A stretch of 64,000 nt of DNA from Leptospirales bacterium (GCA_019694685.1 JAIBBM010000013.1:20438-84437), one strand, 5' to 3'; positions 20,753 through 36,221 are shown, numbered from the stretch's first letter. Numbers and translations: made by a program. Notes: a model not told the origin generated them from the letters alone.

Positions 20753-21043
20753 TTATGCCCCTGGTTTCGCCTTGATTTTCTTGTCGAGGCTGGTGTGTCC
20801 GCGAAACGTACGGGTCGGAGCGAATTCGCCCAGTCTGTGACCCACCATGTTCTCATGGATGTAAACAGGAATGAAGCTCTTGCCGTTGTACAAAAGGATC
20901 GTGTGACCGATCATTTCTGGAAACACTGTAGAGCGTCTGGACCAGGATTTGAACGGCTTCTTCTGATTCTCGCTGTTCAGCTTCGTGATCTTCGCCATCA
21001 AGTGCTCGGCGATGTATGGCCCTTTTTTAAGAGATCTAGACAT
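20753..21043 (-). CDS. rpsS: 30S ribosomal protein S19
   Basis: A 96-residue S19: [40 protein letters not shown] and [17 protein letters not shown]. Located in the 30S head. The start overlaps the rplB stop by one base. Confidence 0.98.
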   Translation of the reverse strand: MSRSLKKGPYIAEHLMAKITKLNSENQKKPFKSWSRRSTVFPEMIGHTILLYNGKSFIPVYIHENMVGHRLGEFAPTRTFRGHTSLDKKIKAKPGA

Positions 21044-21885
21044 TATTCACCAATCCTCTTGTTCTTCCGACGCTGCACAATGAAACGATCGGATGTCTTG
21101 CGTTTCTTTCTTGTCTTGTAGCCGCGCGTTGGTTGACCCCATGGGCTGACAGGATGACGACCACCGGACGTTTTACCTTCACCACCACCATGTGGGTGAT
21201 CCACAGGGTTCATAACCACACCGCGGACTTTTGGTCTGCGTCCAAGCCAGCGCGCACGCCCTGCTTTTCCGAGACTCACCAGGTTGTGGTCTTTGTTTCC
21301 AACGATTCCAACGGTAGCGTTGCACGCTTCGTGGATCTTGCGAACCTCCCCGGAAGGAAGCTTGATGATGATGTATTCCTGATCACGACCCGATACGGTT
21401 GCAAACGCACCCGCGGATCTGGCGATCTGACCGCCGCGTCCTGCGCGAAGCTCGATGTTGTGAATGTTGGTTCCTGGTGGGATCTCGCCAAGTGGCAGAG
21501 AGTTTCCAGGACGAATGGGTGCGCCTTTTCCTGCAACCACTGGTTGTCCCACTTTCAATCCATCCGGACTGAGAATGTAGCGAGCTTCCCCGTCTGGATA
21601 CTGGATCAGCGCGATATTTGCCGAGCGGTTTGGATCATACTCGATGGACTTTACAACGCCCTGAATGTCGAGCTTGTTGCGCTTGAAATCGATGATGCGA
21701 TACATACGCTTGTGACGTCCGCCTTTGCGGCGCACTGCGATGGATCCAGAGTTTGCGCGACCTGCTCTATAATGAACGGTTTCAAGAAGAGATTTGCGCG
21801 GCTCTACTTTGCTCAGTTCAGAAAAATCAAGAACTGTCTGGTAGCGAAGCGTCTTTGTTACTGGTTTAAAACGTTTAACTGGCAT
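21043..21885 (-). CDS. rplB: 50S ribosomal protein L2
   Basis: A 280-residue L2 needed for peptidyl transferase assembly. Typical stretches are [40 protein letters not shown], and the C-terminal [20 protein letters not shown] with the conserved histidine. Ends in a basic tail ([16 protein letters not shown]). Confidence 0.98.
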   Translation of the reverse strand: MPVKRFKPVTKTLRYQTVLDFSELSKVEPRKSLLETVHYRAGRANSGSIAVRRKGGRHKRMYRIIDFKRNKLDIQGVVKSIEYDPNRSANIALIQYPDGEARYILSPDGLKVGQPVVAGKGAPIRPGNSLPLGEIPPGTNIHNIELRAGRGGQIARSAGAFATVSGRDQEYIIIKLPSGEVRKIHEACNATVGIVGNKDHNLVSLGKAGRARWLGRRPKVRGVVMNPVDHPHGGGEGKTSGGRHPVSPWGQPTRGYKTRKKRKTSDRFIVQRRKNKRIGE

Positions 21886-21898
21886 ATTCTATTTCCCG

Positions 21899-22195
21899 TT
21901 ATGCTGTTCTGGCGAAGTCAATCTTCTGACCGCCCTCGAGAACAACGATGGCCTTCTTCCACGATGGCATCCGTGTTTTGCCCTGGCGAAAGCGTTTGAG
22001 CTTTCCACGGACATTGATGATTTTCACATCCACTGCCTTCACTTTGAAGAGCTGGTGGAGAGCCTGACGCACGAGTTCTTTGTTTGCATCAGGATGAATG
22101 CGAAGAACGTAACGCTCTCCTTCTTTCCCGATGTTCTTGATCGCCTCAGATTTCTCTGTGATGTGCGGACGCTGGATGACAGTATTCAGATTCAT
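21899..22195 (-). CDS. rplW: 50S ribosomal protein L23
   Basis: A 98-residue L23: VIQRPHITEKSEAIKNIGKE, VRQALHQLFKVKAVDVKIIN and GKLKRFRQGKTRMPSWKKAI. It is the trigger-factor dock at the tunnel exit. Its start overlaps the rplD stop as ATGA. Confidence 0.97.
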   Translation of the reverse strand: MNLNTVIQRPHITEKSEAIKNIGKEGERYVLRIHPDANKELVRQALHQLFKVKAVDVKIINVRGKLKRFRQGKTRMPSWKKAIVVLEGGQKIDFARTA

Positions 22196-22839
22196 GCCGG
22201 TTTCCTTTTACGCTTCAGAGTGTAATGCGCTTCGAGGTACTTGAGCGCCCCTTCAGAGAAGAAGAGGAAATCAGAATAATAAAGCTCAGGTGCATTCAGG
22301 CGCTGCGCATGCATGATCTTCGCATTTGGCAGATTTCCGAAGGACTTCTGAAGCTTGAGATCAGATACATCCGTTACATATACAACAGTAGAATCTGCAA
22401 ATCCGGCTTTCTTGAAGATGCTCACGATTGCCTTTGTGCTGAACTCAGGCGCCTGCAGCGCGTCAATGATTCCAACTTCTTCGCGCTGCGCTTTTTTTGC
22501 CAGGATAGAAACAATTCCGAGCCTGCGAAGGCGATCATTCAGACCAATGCGATAGTCGCGCGGGTTTGGACCAAATACGATCCCACCTTTTCTCCACTGA
22601 GGAGCGCGAATAGAACCCTGACGAGCATGGCCTGTGCCTTTTTGACGCCATGGCTTTTTACCGCCGCCGCTTACTTCCGCGAAGTCCTTGGTCTTGTGTG
22701 TTCCATGACGACGATTGCGGTTTTCAGTACGAATTACAGAGTGAATGGCAGCTTCGCTTACAGGAGCAGCAAAGATCGCATCCGCGAGCTCACCCGTTCC
22801 TGATTGTGCGCCCTGCGCTGTGAACTTCTTCACTTTCAT
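22192..22839 (-). CDS. rplD: 50S ribosomal protein L4
   Basis: A 215-residue L4. The tunnel-lining loop is GGGKKPWRQKGTGHARQGSI then RAPQWRKGGIVFGPNPRDY; the C-terminal alpha/beta part includes DALQAPEFSTKAIVSIFKKA. In E. coli L4 represses the S10 operon; no such leader can be judged here because rplD is mid-operon. Start and stop both overlap neighbours as ATGA. Confidence 0.97.
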   Translation of the reverse strand: MKVKKFTAQGAQSGTGELADAIFAAPVSEAAIHSVIRTENRNRRHGTHKTKDFAEVSGGGKKPWRQKGTGHARQGSIRAPQWRKGGIVFGPNPRDYRIGLNDRLRRLGIVSILAKKAQREEVGIIDALQAPEFSTKAIVSIFKKAGFADSTVVYVTDVSDLKLQKSFGNLPNAKIMHAQRLNAPELYYSDFLFFSEGALKYLEAHYTLKRKRKPA

Positions 22840-23450
22840 TTGGTTACCTCGATACGCAGAAGGGCTGTGCGTGCACCTGGCACTGCACCCTTTACGAATA
22901 ACAGGTTGTTTTCAGCATCCACTGCGACGATTTTCACGTTGCGCAGAGTGATCTGATCCCCGCCAGTGCGACCTGGCATGCGTTTGCCTCTCCACACTTC
23001 AGCCGGGAATGTGTTTGCGCCAAGGGAACCTGGCGCACGATGAAATTTAGAACCGTGAGCGGCCGGACCACCACCGAAGCCATGACGCTTCATAGAGCCC
23101 TGGAAGCCTTTGCCTTTAGAAATGCCAGTCACTCGAACGGTGTCGCCTGCATTGAAGACAGAAACATTGATCTCTTGACCGGATTGTCCTTCCATATCGC
23201 GGAATTCTGCTAGAATTCTCTGCGGTGCGATGCCGGCCTTTTTAAAATGACCGATCTCCCCTTTGGAAAGGAGCTTTTCACGAAGAGCATCAAATCCGAT
23301 TTGAACAGCCGCGTAGCCGTCCTTTTCCACCGTTTTTACTTGCGAAACGACGCAGGGACCTGCTCGCAGGACTGAAACCGGAAACAGTTTCCCGGTCTCG
23401 TCGTATATCTGCGTCATCCCGATCTTTTTTGCCAGCAGGCCCGTTGCCAT
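22836..23450 (-). CDS. rplC: 50S ribosomal protein L3
   Basis: A 204-residue L3: LLAKKIGMTQIYDETGKLFP, GISKGKGFQGSMKRHGFGGG, HGSKFHRAPGSLG and PGRTGGDQITLRNVKIV. A primary assembly protein near the peptidyl transferase centre. It follows rpsJ by two bases. Confidence 0.98.
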   Translation of the reverse strand: MATGLLAKKIGMTQIYDETGKLFPVSVLRAGPCVVSQVKTVEKDGYAAVQIGFDALREKLLSKGEIGHFKKAGIAPQRILAEFRDMEGQSGQEINVSVFNAGDTVRVTGISKGKGFQGSMKRHGFGGGPAAHGSKFHRAPGSLGANTFPAEVWRGKRMPGRTGGDQITLRNVKIVAVDAENNLLFVKGAVPGARTALLRIEVTK

Positions 23451-23452
23451 AA

Positions 23453-23758
23453 TCAGCTCTTAATGTCCACACTGACTCCGGCAGGGAGCTGAAGCTTCAT
23501 CAGCGCATCTACCGTATCAGGGTTTGTATTCATAATATCAATGAGCCGCTTGTAAGTGCGGATCTCAAATTGTTCGCGTGATTTCTTGTTCACGTGAACG
23601 GAACGAAGTACGGTGAACTTCTCGGTCCGCGTAGGCAGCGGAATCGGCCCGGAGATCTCTGCTCCCGTGCGACGCGCGGTTGCCACGATCTCCGCAGCTG
23701 AGCGATCGATCAACTTGTGATCGAACGCCTTGAGTTTTACTCTAATTCTTTGTGCCAT
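23453..23758 (-). CDS. rpsJ: 30S ribosomal protein S10 (NusE)
   Basis: A 101-residue S10: [40 protein letters not shown] and [20 protein letters not shown]. Besides its ribosomal role it joins NusB and NusG in antitermination; NusG is in the same block. It follows tuf by 17 bases, so the S10 cluster is fused to the str cluster. Confidence 0.98.
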   Translation of the reverse strand: MAQRIRVKLKAFDHKLIDRSAAEIVATARRTGAEISGPIPLPTRTEKFTVLRSVHVNKKSREQFEIRTYKRLIDIMNTNPDTVDALMKLQLPAGVSVDIKS

Positions 23759-23775
23759 GGACCGATTCCCGTTCC

Positions 23776-24978
23776 TTACTCACTAATCTCAGCTACAACG
23801 CCGGATCCAACTGTGCGGCCGCCTTCGCGGATCGCAAACTTGAGTCCTTTGTCCATTGCAATCGGAGTGATGAGCTCACAGTCGATTGATACGTTATCAC
23901 CTGGCATTACCATTTCGCGTCCTTTTGGAAGAACGATGGTTCCAGTTACGTCTGTAGTTCTGAAGTAGAACTGAGGACGATAGTTGTTGAAGAATGGAGT
24001 GTGACGTCCGCCTTCTTCTTTTGTAAGAACGTAGATCTCTGCCTTGAACTTTTTGTGAGGAGTGATGGACCCTGGCTTTGCAACCACCTGGCCGCGCTCC
24101 ACGTCTTCTTTCTTGATGCCACGGAGAAGAAGACCAACGTTGTCTCCCGCCTGACCGTGATCGAGAAGCTTACGGAACATTTCAATACCGGTTACAACTG
24201 TCTTAACAGTGTCTTTGATACCGACGATTTCAACTTCTTCGTTCACAGAGATTTTGCCCTGCTCCACGCGACCTGTTACTACAGTACCACGACCGGTAAT
24301 GGTGAACACGTCTTCTACTGGCATCAGGAAGTCTTTATCCAGAACGCGCTTTGGATCTGGAACATAAGTGTCGAGAGTTTCAACCAGTTTGATGATTGCC
24401 TGAGTTCCAAGCTCGCTGTCTTCGCCTTCGAGAGCCTTGAGGCCTGAACCGCGAACGAAAGGAGTTTCAGCAGGATAGCCGTACTTAACGAGCAGTTCCT
24501 TCACTTCTTCCTGAACGAGTTCAACCATTTCTTCACGTTCGCCTTCAGCGATCATGTCTACTTTGTTGAGGAATACAACGATGTAAGGAACACCAACCTG
24601 ACGAGCGAGCAGGATGTGCTCGCGAGTCTGAGGCATTGCACCGTCAGTTGCGGAAACAACGAGAATCGCCGCGTCCATCTGAGCTGCACCCGTGATCATG
24701 TTCTTCACATAGTCAGCATGACCTGGACAGTCTACGTGCGCGTAGTGGCGCTTTTCTGATTCGTATTCCTGGTGAGAAGTGGCAATGGTGATCCCACGTG
24801 CTTTTTCTTCTGGTGCGTTATCGATTTGATCGTACGCAACAGCTTTGTTCTTACCGCCGAACTTCTTTGCAAGTACAGTAGTAATTGCTGCCGTCAGTGT
24901 TGTCTTGCCGTGGTCAACGTGGCCGATTGTGCCAACGTTTACGTGTGTTTTTGACCTATCAAATTTCTCTTTTGCCAT
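23776..24978 (-). CDS. tuf: Elongation factor Tu
   Basis: A 400-residue GTPase that delivers aminoacyl-tRNA. G1 [14 protein letters not shown]3 [14 protein letters not shown] and G4 NKVDM are intact. The barrel domains include [20 protein letters not shown] and the C-terminal [20 protein letters not shown]. Only this copy is visible. A strong ribosome site AGGAGAAGG precedes the ATG. The 95-base gap to fusA contains an inverted repeat. Confidence 0.98.
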   Translation of the reverse strand: MAKEKFDRSKTHVNVGTIGHVDHGKTTLTAAITTVLAKKFGGKNKAVAYDQIDNAPEEKARGITIATSHQEYESEKRHYAHVDCPGHADYVKNMITGAAQMDAAILVVSATDGAMPQTREHILLARQVGVPYIVVFLNKVDMIAEGEREEMVELVQEEVKELLVKYGYPAETPFVRGSGLKALEGEDSELGTQAIIKLVETLDTYVPDPKRVLDKDFLMPVEDVFTITGRGTVVTGRVEQGKISVNEEVEIVGIKDTVKTVVTGIEMFRKLLDHGQAGDNVGLLLRGIKKEDVERGQVVAKPGSITPHKKFKAEIYVLTKEEGGRHTPFFNNYRPQFYFRTTDVTGTIVLPKGREMVMPGDNVSIDCELITPIAMDKGLKFAIREGGRTVGSGVVAEISE

Positions 24979-25027
24979 GACCTTCTCCTATCTTATCCTT
25001 TGTAGTATTCCTTTAGAAAAGTCGGAA

Positions 25028-25050
25028 GGCCAGATTTTCAAAATCGGGCC
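25028..25050. repeat. Imperfect inverted repeat between fusA and tuf
   Basis: GGCC arms and an inner GATTT/AAATC pair surround a three-base loop, with one mismatch between the two paired blocks. It sits about 50 bases before the tuf ATG on the transcribed strand. No T-tract follows on the minus strand, so it is not an obvious terminator. It may be an mRNA processing or regulatory hairpin. Confidence 0.35.
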
Positions 25051-25073
25051 CAGCCGTCTATTGATTTTTGCGC

Positions 25074-27176
25074 TTAAACCGCCGCCTTCGCCATGATTTC
25101 CTGCGCTACGCTGTTTGGTACTTCTTCGTAGTGCTTGAACTGCATAGTATAGGCCGCACGACCCTGGGTTGCACTCCGTAGATCTGTCGCATAACCGAAC
25201 ATTTCGGCCAGCGGCACATCTGCCTGCACTACGCGGGCATTTCCGCGCTGCTCCATAGCATTGATCCGACCGCGTCTGCGGTTCAGGTCACCTACTACTT
25301 CGCCCATGTAGTCTTCTGGAGTTACAACTTCGACGCTCATGACTGGTTCGAGCAAGACCGGCTTTGCCTTACGGCAGGCTTCTTTGAAGCCCATGGAAGC
25401 TGCGATCTTGAACGCCATTTCAGAAGAGTCCACATCATGGTAGCTTCCGTCGAATACTTCGACTTTCACGTCTACCATTGGATAGCCGGCCAGGACGCCG
25501 CTCTGCAGCGCTTCGTTACAGCCTTTGTCGATGGCTGGAATGTATTCGCGAGGAACTGTTCCACCGACCACCTTGTTTACGAATTCGTAACCTTTGCCGG
25601 GTTCGTTTGGCATCACACGCAGCCAGCAATGACCGTATTGACCACGACCACCTGTCTGACGGATGTATTTGCCTTCTTCTTCTGCCTGCTGGCGAATCGT
25701 TTCGCGGTATGCAACCTGAGGCTTACCTACGTTTGCCTCAACCTTGAATTCACGCTTCATACGATCGACAATGATCTCGAGGTGAAGTTCACCCATACCG
25801 GAGATGATGGTCTGACCGGTTTCGCGGTCTGTCTTCACGCGGAAGGTTGGATCTTCTTCAGACAGACGCATGAGCGCCATGCCGAGTTTTTCCTGATCCG
25901 CTTTTGTAAGAGGCTCGATTGCGAGATCAATGACAGGCTCAGGGAAGCTCATTCTTTCCAGAACCACTGGAGTGGCTTCATCGCAGAGAGTATCACCTGT
26001 GGTAGTATCTTTCAGACCAACCGCAGCTGCGATATCACCCGCATATACTTCTTCGATTTCATCGCGTTCGTTCGCATGCATTTGAAGCAGTCGTCCGATC
26101 CGCTCGCGCTTGTCCTTGCTGGAGTTCATTACATAAGAACCCTTTTTCAGAACACCGGAGTATACGCGGAAGTAAGTGAGCTTGCCCACATATGGGTCAG
26201 ACATGATCTTGAACGCGAGAGCAGCAAACGGCTCTTTGTCATCCGCACGGCGAATGATCTCTTTGTCTCCGTCTACTTCGAGACCCACAACAGGTGGAAT
26301 ATCCAGAGGAGATGGAAGGAAATCCAGAACCGCATCGAGCATTGGCTGAACGCCTTTGTTTTTGAAAGCAGATCCGCAGAGAATTGGGAAGATCTTCATC
26401 TTCAGTGTTCCCGCACGAATCGCTCGCTTGAGTTCAGGAACTGTTAGATCGCCTGACTCAAGATATTTTTCGAGCAGCTCGTCATCGCACTCTGCAGCAG
26501 ATTCCATCAGTTGATGGCGATATTCTTTTGCCTGCTCTTTGAATTCGTCTGGAATTTCAGTGTATTCGAATTTCGCGCCGAGTTCCTCACCGTTCCAGAT
26601 GATCGCGCGGTTTTCAACGAGGTCCACGAGTCCTTTGAACCCACCCTCTTTGCCGATTGGCAGCTGGAGAGGAACACCGTTTGCACCAAGACGTTCGCGA
26701 ATGGAATTTACGCAGAAAAAGAAGTCTGCTCCCATACGATCGAGTTTGTTTACAAAACAAATGCGTGGAACATGATAGCGGTCCGCCTGACGCCATACCG
26801 TTTCTGTCTGCGGCTCTACACCGGCCACACCGTCGTACACGGCAACCGCGCCGTCGAGGACGCGAAGAGAACGCTCTACTTCTACAGTAAAGTCTACGTG
26901 GCCGGGCGTATCAATGATGTTGATGCGATGCGGCTCGCGGTCCTTGTCCGCTCCATTCCAGAATGTGGTCGTAGCAGCAGAAGTAATCGTGATCCCACGT
27001 TCTTTCTCTTGCTCCATCCAGTCCATTTCAGTGGAACCTTCATGAACCTCACCAATCTTGTAAGTACGACCGGTGTAATACAGAATACGTTCTGTAGTAG
27101 TGGTCTTACCGGCATCAATGTGAGCCATGATGCCGATGTTACGTGTCTTTTCGAGCGAAACCTTGCGAGCAGCCAT
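25074..27176 (-). CDS. fusA: Elongation factor G
   Basis: A 700-residue GTPase for ribosomal translocation and, with RRF, recycling. G1 is [19 protein letters not shown]3 [15 protein letters not shown] and G4 [11 protein letters not shown]. Domain IV includes [20 protein letters not shown] and [13 protein letters not shown]; domain V ends with [19 protein letters not shown]. The length and order are those of canonical bacterial EF-G rather than the spirochaete EF-G2/mitochondrial types. It follows rpsG by 15 bases. Confidence 0.98.
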   Translation of the reverse strand: MAARKVSLEKTRNIGIMAHIDAGKTTTTERILYYTGRTYKIGEVHEGSTEMDWMEQEKERGITITSAATTTFWNGADKDREPHRINIIDTPGHVDFTVEVERSLRVLDGAVAVYDGVAGVEPQTETVWRQADRYHVPRICFVNKLDRMGADFFFCVNSIRERLGANGVPLQLPIGKEGGFKGLVDLVENRAIIWNGEELGAKFEYTEIPDEFKEQAKEYRHQLMESAAECDDELLEKYLESGDLTVPELKRAIRAGTLKMKIFPILCGSAFKNKGVQPMLDAVLDFLPSPLDIPPVVGLEVDGDKEIIRRADDKEPFAALAFKIMSDPYVGKLTYFRVYSGVLKKGSYVMNSSKDKRERIGRLLQMHANERDEIEEVYAGDIAAAVGLKDTTTGDTLCDEATPVVLERMSFPEPVIDLAIEPLTKADQEKLGMALMRLSEEDPTFRVKTDRETGQTIISGMGELHLEIIVDRMKREFKVEANVGKPQVAYRETIRQQAEEEGKYIRQTGGRGQYGHCWLRVMPNEPGKGYEFVNKVVGGTVPREYIPAIDKGCNEALQSGVLAGYPMVDVKVEVFDGSYHDVDSSEMAFKIAASMGFKEACRKAKPVLLEPVMSVEVVTPEDYMGEVVGDLNRRRGRINAMEQRGNARVVQADVPLAEMFGYATDLRSATQGRAAYTMQFKHYEEVPNSVAQEIMAKAAV

Positions 27177-27191
27177 TGAATTAAATCCTTA

Positions 27192-27665
27192 TTACCATCT
27201 GTAGTGGCTGAAGGCCTTGTTTGCCTCTGCCATTCTTCTTGTTTCGTCGCGCTTCTTAACTGCGCCACCGCTGCCTTTCTGAGCATCGAGCAGTTCGTAA
27301 GCAAGTTTCTCTGCCATGGAATGATCTTTGCGATCGCGCGCGTTCTGCACAATCCAACGAACCGCAAGAGTGCGCATGCGCTCCGGACGAACTTCCACTG
27401 GAACCTGATACGTTACACCACCAACGCGGCGGGAACGGACTTCGAGTTCCGGCTTCACATTCTGAACTGCTTCGCGGAATACATCCACAGCTTCGCGTCC
27501 AGTCTTCTCTTTGAGAATATCAAGAGCAGCATAGAATACTTTTTCAGCCGTTGACTTCTTGCCATCCTTCATCATGTAATTGATGAAACGTGCAATATCT
27601 TCGTCGTTGTATACTGGATCCGGGATGATGGATCTTTTATGAGAGCTACCTGTTCTACGTGACAT
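27192..27665 (-). CDS. rpsG: 30S ribosomal protein S7
   Basis: A 157-residue S7: RSIIPDPVYNDEDIARFINY, MMKDGKKSTAEKVFYAALDI and the RRVGGVTYQVPVEVRPERM motif, ending KAFSHYRW. It initiates assembly of the 30S head. Three bases separate it from rpsL. Confidence 0.98.
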   Translation of the reverse strand: MSRRTGSSHKRSIIPDPVYNDEDIARFINYMMKDGKKSTAEKVFYAALDILKEKTGREAVDVFREAVQNVKPELEVRSRRVGGVTYQVPVEVRPERMRTLAVRWIVQNARDRKDHSMAEKLAYELLDAQKGSGGAVKKRDETRRMAEANKAFSHYRW

Positions 27666-27668
27666 ACC

Positions 27669-28043
27669 TTAAGCCTTTGGCCTCTTGGCCCCATACTTCG
27701 AGCGTCCTTGACGACGCTTGTCTACCCCGAGGGTATCGAGCGCACCACGAACAATGTGATAACGCACACCGGGAAGGTCCTTGATTCTGCCCCCGCGGAC
27801 GAGCACGACGTTGTGCTCTTGAAGGTTGTGGCCTTCACCCGGAATATAAGCAGTAATTTCGATTCCAGTTGTCAGACGCACCCGAGCCACTTTGCGAAGC
27901 GCAGAGTTTGGCTTTTTTGGAGTGAATGTCATGACTCGCGTGCAGACCCCGCGTCTCTGTGGCGAACTTGCAAGTGCCGGAGACTTGGTTCTATTCTGCT
28001 GCTGTTTCCGCCCGTGGCGGATCAATTGACTGATCGTTGGCAA
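27669..28043 (-). CDS. rpsL: 30S ribosomal protein S12
   Basis: A 124-residue decoding-centre protein. [20 protein letters not shown] carries the lysine whose mutation gives streptomycin resistance elsewhere, here unmutated; [17 protein letters not shown] carries the second hotspot lysine and the Asp that is often methylthiolated. The start codon is TTG (28043) with GGGAG six bases upstream. No in-frame ATG is available nearby, so the rare start is firm. First gene after the rpoC terminator. Confidence 0.97.
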   Translation of the reverse strand: MPTISQLIRHGRKQQQNRTKSPALASSPQRRGVCTRVMTFTPKKPNSALRKVARVRLTTGIEITAYIPGEGHNLQEHNVVLVRGGRIKDLPGVRYHIVRGALDTLGVDKRRQGRSKYGAKRPKA

Positions 28044-28049
28044 AATCTT

Positions 28050-28054
28050 CTCCC
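28050..28054 (-). promoter_or_regulatory. Ribosome binding site of the TTG-initiated rpsL
   Basis: GGGAG on the minus strand, six bases before TTG at 28043. An out-of-frame ATG starts just before it, so this site fixes the unusual start. Confidence 0.6.
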
Positions 28055-28094
28055 ATACCGGTATCTCTACCGAATTCAGCGTTTTTCATTTTTT

Positions 28095-28129
28095 AATAAG
28101 CCCGGAACTTATTGCCTCATCCTGTGAGG
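28095..28129 (-). promoter_or_regulatory. Two small hairpins in the rpsL leader
   Basis: On the minus strand CCTCA/TGAGG (28115-28129, 5-base loop) is followed closely by AATAAG/CTTATT (28095-28113, 7-base loop). They lie 50-85 bases before the rpsL start in a leader of up to 190 bases. They could form an autoregulatory mRNA structure for the str cluster, but no match to a known S7 or S12 binding leader was established. I could not identify a convincing promoter between the rpoC terminator and these hairpins. Confidence 0.35.
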
Positions 28130-28239
28130 AACAGTCTTCCCTGGCAGATGCGGTTTCCCGCGGGGCCTAAGCCCAGAACAACGCAGGGCCATGATTTTTT
28201 CTAAGACCCGCTATGACAATCGGTTTTGAATCAGTAGAC

Positions 28240-28267
28240 AAAAAAAGCGGCGAAAACTCGCCGCTTT
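28240..28267 (-). terminator. Intrinsic terminator after rpoC
   Basis: A 10-base-pair stem AAAGCGGCGA/TCGCCGCTTT with a four-base loop, followed on the minus strand by a run of T residues. It stands upstream of rpsL and 26 bases past the rpoC stop, so it should separate the rpoBC and str transcripts. Confidence 0.85.
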
Positions 28268-28292
28268 ATGTCGCATAGAGACTCTCCGGCGA

Positions 28293-32504
<4,212 letters not shown>

Positions 32505-32517
32505 TTCTTATTGCCTC

Positions 32518-35500
32518 TTAGCTCTTCTCGATGGTCTCGATCTTGATCTTGTTGCGGCGGCCGCCGCGTCCGAGTTCGTCTTCGATTTCGGACAATTCTA
32601 CTCTTTCATCGCTCTGGTTATAGAGAGCGACGTCAAGAGCCAGGCCTCTGAGTTCTTGCATAAGAACGTTAAACGATTCTGGAACACCAGGACGAATGCT
32701 GTGAACACCTTTCACAATCGCTTCGTAGATACGAGCGCGGCCAAGCATATCATCTGACTTCACAGTCAGAAGTTCCTGCAAAGTATGCGAAGCGCCGTAT
32801 GCTTCGAGTGCCCACACTTCCATTTCCCCGAGTCTCTGGCCGCCGAACTGAGCTTTCCCGCCCAGTGGCTGCTGAGTCACAAGTGAGTATGGTCCAGTAG
32901 AACGAGCATGGATCTTGTCGTCTACGAGGTGAGCGAGCTTCAACATGTAGATGTATCCGCAGAAAACCTTTCCTTCGAAAGGAAGACCGGAGCGGCCATC
33001 GTAAATGTCAAACTTGCAGTCTGTAGGCAATTCCGCTTGCTTGAGGAATTTCTCAATGCTCTCTTCGTCCGCGCCGTCGAATACCGGCGTTTCAAAGTGA
33101 GTACCAAGTCTCTTGCCTGCGAAGCCAAGCATGGTTTCGAAAATCTGACCGATGTTCATACGAGATGGAACACCAAGCGGATTGAGAACGATATCTACAA
33201 TGGTTCCGTCTTTCAGGAACGGCATATCTTCTTCCGGCATCACGCGCGCAACAACACCTTTGTTTCCATGGCGGCCGGCCATTTTATCGCCCACCTGAAG
33301 CTTGCGCTTCTTTGCAACGAATACTTTGACCATTGCTTCCACGCCCGCTGCAAGTTCATCCCCTGCTTCGCGAGAGTACTTCTTGATGTCGATGACCACG
33401 CCTTCGGATCCGTTTGGCATGCGAAGGGATGTGTCGCGCACTTCGCGAGCTTTTTCACCGAAGATGCTGTGCAGTAGTTTGTATTCAGGAGTCAGATCTG
33501 ATTCGCCTTTAGGCGTAACCATACCAACGAGAATGTCTCCGGCTTTTACTTCTGCACCAATGCGGATCACACCGTTTTCGTCGAGATCACGGAATGCCTT
33601 GTCGCTGAGGTTTGGAATGTCACGTGTAATGATTTCCTGACCGAGCTTTGTTTCGCGCGCCTGGATTTCATATTCATCAATGTGAATAGAGGTGAATACG
33701 TCATCTTTAACAATGCGTTCGCTGATGAGGATCGCATCTTCGAAGTTGTAACCTTCCCATGGCATGAATGCAACGAGCACATTCTTACCAAGTGCCAGCC
33801 TTCCGTTGTCGATGGAATGACCGTCCGCAAGAACAGTTCCCTTTTGAGTGAGAATTCCCTGGGAATCGCGAACTTCCCCTTTGACTGCCTGGCCGGCGAG
33901 GAGATCTCCCTTGGAAACAGAAGCGCCGCTTTTCACTACAGCGTGGAATTCAGTGTCATCTGTTTTCAGGAAATACTGAACTGGATCTCCCTGAGCTGGA
34001 GTGAATTCAAGAATGTCTCCTGTGATTTTCACCTTACCGTCTGCAGGTGCAGCATACACGCTGACCACTGGACGCTGGTTCACACAGGTTCCCTGGTTGG
34101 ATCTTTTGAATTTCTTGAGAAAATACGTTACGTCTTCTTTTTTCCCGCCTGTTGGACGAATCACAACTTTGTTGGAATCCACCATCAGCACCATGCCGTC
34201 CTGCTTTGCGACCACACAGTTGCGCGAATCGTAGGCTGCTTTTTCTTCGATGCCTGTTCCAACAAAAGGAGCTTCATCTACAAGAAGAGGCACAGCCTGA
34301 CGCTGCATGTTTGAGCCCATGAGTGCGCGGTTCGCATCATCGTGCTCGAGGAATGGAATGAGAGAAGTAGAAACGCTCACTACCTGCAGAGGAGCCATGT
34401 CCATGTACTGCACTTCTTCTGGAGCACAGAATGGGAAATCGCCGCGCTTGCGGCAGCTGATCTGCTTGGACTTGAAATGACCGTTGTCTTCTAGAGGAGC
34501 GTTTGCCTGAGCAATGTTGTAACGCTCTTCAATGTCTGCCGTGAGATATTCGATCTTTTCTGAAACTTTGCCGGAAGCAACCTTGCGATAAGGAGTTTCC
34601 AGGAATCCGTATGGATTCACACGGCAATAAGAACTCATCGAAACGATCAGACCAATGTTTGGACCTTCCGGAGTTTCAATCGGACACATACGGCCATAGT
34701 GGCTGTAGTGAATGTCACGAACTTCGAAGCCTGCACGCTCGCGAGAAAGACCACCAGGACCGAGTGCGTTGAGACGACGCTTGTGAGTGAGCTCTGCGAG
34801 AGGATTCGTCTGGTCCATGAACTGTGAAAGCTGGCTGGAACCAAAGAACTCATTGATGACAGCCATGATTGGTTTAATGGAAATCAGAGCCTGCGGAGTG
34901 ATGACGTCAATGTCTTGAACCGTCATGCGCTCTTTGACAACGCGTTCCATTCTGCTGAAACCAACTTTCAACTGGTTCATCAAAAGTTCGCCCACGCTTC
35001 TTACGCGGCGATTTCCAAGGTGATCAATGTCATCGAAGTGATATTCAGGTACTTCGTTGATCAAATTCACGAAGTAGCGCATGGTTTCTACGATGTCTTC
35101 CGGACGAAGAGCACGTGTGTCGATTCCAGTGAATTCTTTCGGGTTGTGGTATGCGAACTTGTTGTTGATCTTGTAACGGCCAACGCCGCCTAGATCATAC
35201 GACTTCTCAGAGAAGAAGAGTCTGTTGAGATCTGCTTTTGCGTTTTCTGGATTGAAAGGTTCACCCGGACGCATGAGAGTGTGGAACTTCTGGAGAGCCG
35301 CTTCCTGAGTCTCTGTTCCTTCTTTCTCCAGACAGTTGATGACAATGACGTCGTCTTTGCTGGTAGGGAATACAAGGAGCTTGAGTTCCTTGATCTTCAT
35401 CTCTTTGAGAATGTCGAGGTTGTCCTCATTGACTTTCTCACCTGCATACATGATCACTTCATCGTTCTCTGGATTGAGAACACGCGCTGCAAGGCGTCTG

Positions 35501-36192
35501 CCGATGATTTTCTTGAGATCGCGCCCTGTGAGACCGGCGAGCTTCAGGCTTTCAATCTTATAGAAGAGTTTGAGTACATCTTCATCCGAGCCGTAGCCCA
35601 TAGACTTGAGAAGCAGTGTAGCCGGGAATTTTTTCTTACGGTCAATGCGAGCAACCAGAATGCCTTTGGTGTCGAGTTCCAGTTCCAGCCAGCTGCCACG
35701 GTAAGGAATGACGCGTGCTGAATACACGCGCTTCTCTGCGTCGTAGAAAAAGAAAATACCAGGACTGCGATGGAGCTGTGATACAACTACGCGCTCTGCG
35801 CCATTGATGACGAACGTGCCCTGCTCTGTCATTACAGGAAGGTCTCCCATATAAACAGACTGCTCACGAACTTCACCTGTGAGTTTGTTGATCAAACGAA
35901 TGATTGCTTTGAGAGGAAGAGCGTATGTGGTTCCGCGATTTTTGCATTCTTCTTCATCCCAGCGAGGATCGCCAAGAGAATAGGAAACATATTCGAGCAC
36001 CATGTCTTCGTTGGGGCTCTCAATCGGGAATGTTTCCTGAAAAACAGCGTCGAGGCCCTGACTTTTCCGTTTGGCTTCTCCAGCGTCTTTTTGAAGAAAC
36101 CAGTCGTAGGATTTAAACTGGATATCGATCAAATCCGGGATTTGATCGTAGTCTGTAATTGTTCCGAGACGTACGTACTTGTTCTGGGCCAC
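32518..36192 (-). CDS. rpoB: RNA polymerase beta subunit
   Basis: A 1224-residue subunit. The rifampicin region reads [20 protein letters not shown] and then [11 protein letters not shown]. At the position matching E. coli Ser531 it has Asn (residue 475, codon 34768-34770), as described for naturally rifampicin-resistant spirochaetes. Other marks are [20 protein letters not shown] and [15 protein letters not shown]. The C-terminal [20 protein letters not shown] clamp region is intact. The start is GTG at 36192 with AGGAG six bases upstream. An in-frame TTG 42 bases further upstream would put the start inside a terminator-like hairpin and is rejected. Confidence 0.97.
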   Translation of the reverse strand: MAQNKYVRLGTITDYDQIPDLIDIQFKSYDWFLQKDAGEAKRKSQGLDAVFQETFPIESPNEDMVLEYVSYSLGDPRWDEEECKNRGTTYALPLKAIIRLINKLTGEVREQSVYMGDLPVMTEQGTFVINGAERVVVSQLHRSPGIFFFYDAEKRVYSARVIPYRGSWLELELDTKGILVARIDRKKKFPATLLLKSMGYGSDEDVLKLFYKIESLKLAGLTGRDLKKIIGRRLAARVLNPENDEVIMYAGEKVNEDNLDILKEMKIKELKLLVFPTSKDDVIVINCLEKEGTETQEAALQKFHTLMRPGEPFNPENAKADLNRLFFSEKSYDLGGVGRYKINNKFAYHNPKEFTGIDTRALRPEDIVETMRYFVNLINEVPEYHFDDIDHLGNRRVRSVGELLMNQLKVGFSRMERVVKERMTVQDIDVITPQALISIKPIMAVINEFFGSSQLSQFMDQTNPLAELTHKRRLNALGPGGLSRERAGFEVRDIHYSHYGRMCPIETPEGPNIGLIVSMSSYCRVNPYGFLETPYRKVASGKVSEKIEYLTADIEERYNIAQANAPLEDNGHFKSKQISCRKRGDFPFCAPEEVQYMDMAPLQVVSVSTSLIPFLEHDDANRALMGSNMQRQAVPLLVDEAPFVGTGIEEKAAYDSRNCVVAKQDGMVLMVDSNKVVIRPTGGKKEDVTYFLKKFKRSNQGTCVNQRPVVSVYAAPADGKVKITGDILEFTPAQGDPVQYFLKTDDTEFHAVVKSGASVSKGDLLAGQAVKGEVRDSQGILTQKGTVLADGHSIDNGRLALGKNVLVAFMPWEGYNFEDAILISERIVKDDVFTSIHIDEYEIQARETKLGQEIITRDIPNLSDKAFRDLDENGVIRIGAEVKAGDILVGMVTPKGESDLTPEYKLLHSIFGEKAREVRDTSLRMPNGSEGVVIDIKKYSREAGDELAAGVEAMVKVFVAKKRKLQVGDKMAGRHGNKGVVARVMPEEDMPFLKDGTIVDIVLNPLGVPSRMNIGQIFETMLGFAGKRLGTHFETPVFDGADEESIEKFLKQAELPTDCKFDIYDGRSGLPFEGKVFCGYIYMLKLAHLVDDKIHARSTGPYSLVTQQPLGGKAQFGGQRLGEMEVWALEAYGASHTLQELLTVKSDDMLGRARIYEAIVKGVHSIRPGVPESFNVLMQELRGLALDVALYNQSDERVELSEIEDELGRGGRRNKIKIETIEKS

Positions 36193-36198
36193 GGGCTG

Positions 36199-36203
36199 CT
36201 CCT
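36199..36203 (-). promoter_or_regulatory. Ribosome binding site deciding the GTG start of rpoB
   Basis: AGGAG on the minus strand, six bases before GTG at 36192. It supports the 1224-residue product over a longer TTG-initiated form. Confidence 0.75.
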
Positions 36204-36221
36204 GGTCAGGAAAATAAACAA

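Noticed and set aside
21133..21999. Plus-strand open frame opposite rplB and rplW
   Set aside because: It covers two conserved ribosomal genes in the reverse sense and has Cys/Trp-rich content unlike real proteins of this genome.
25437..26447. Long plus-strand open frame of 336 codons opposite fusA
   Set aside because: It lies wholly antisense to highly conserved EF-G codons, has no recognisable domain, no ribosome site and an amino acid make-up typical of a reverse-frame shadow.
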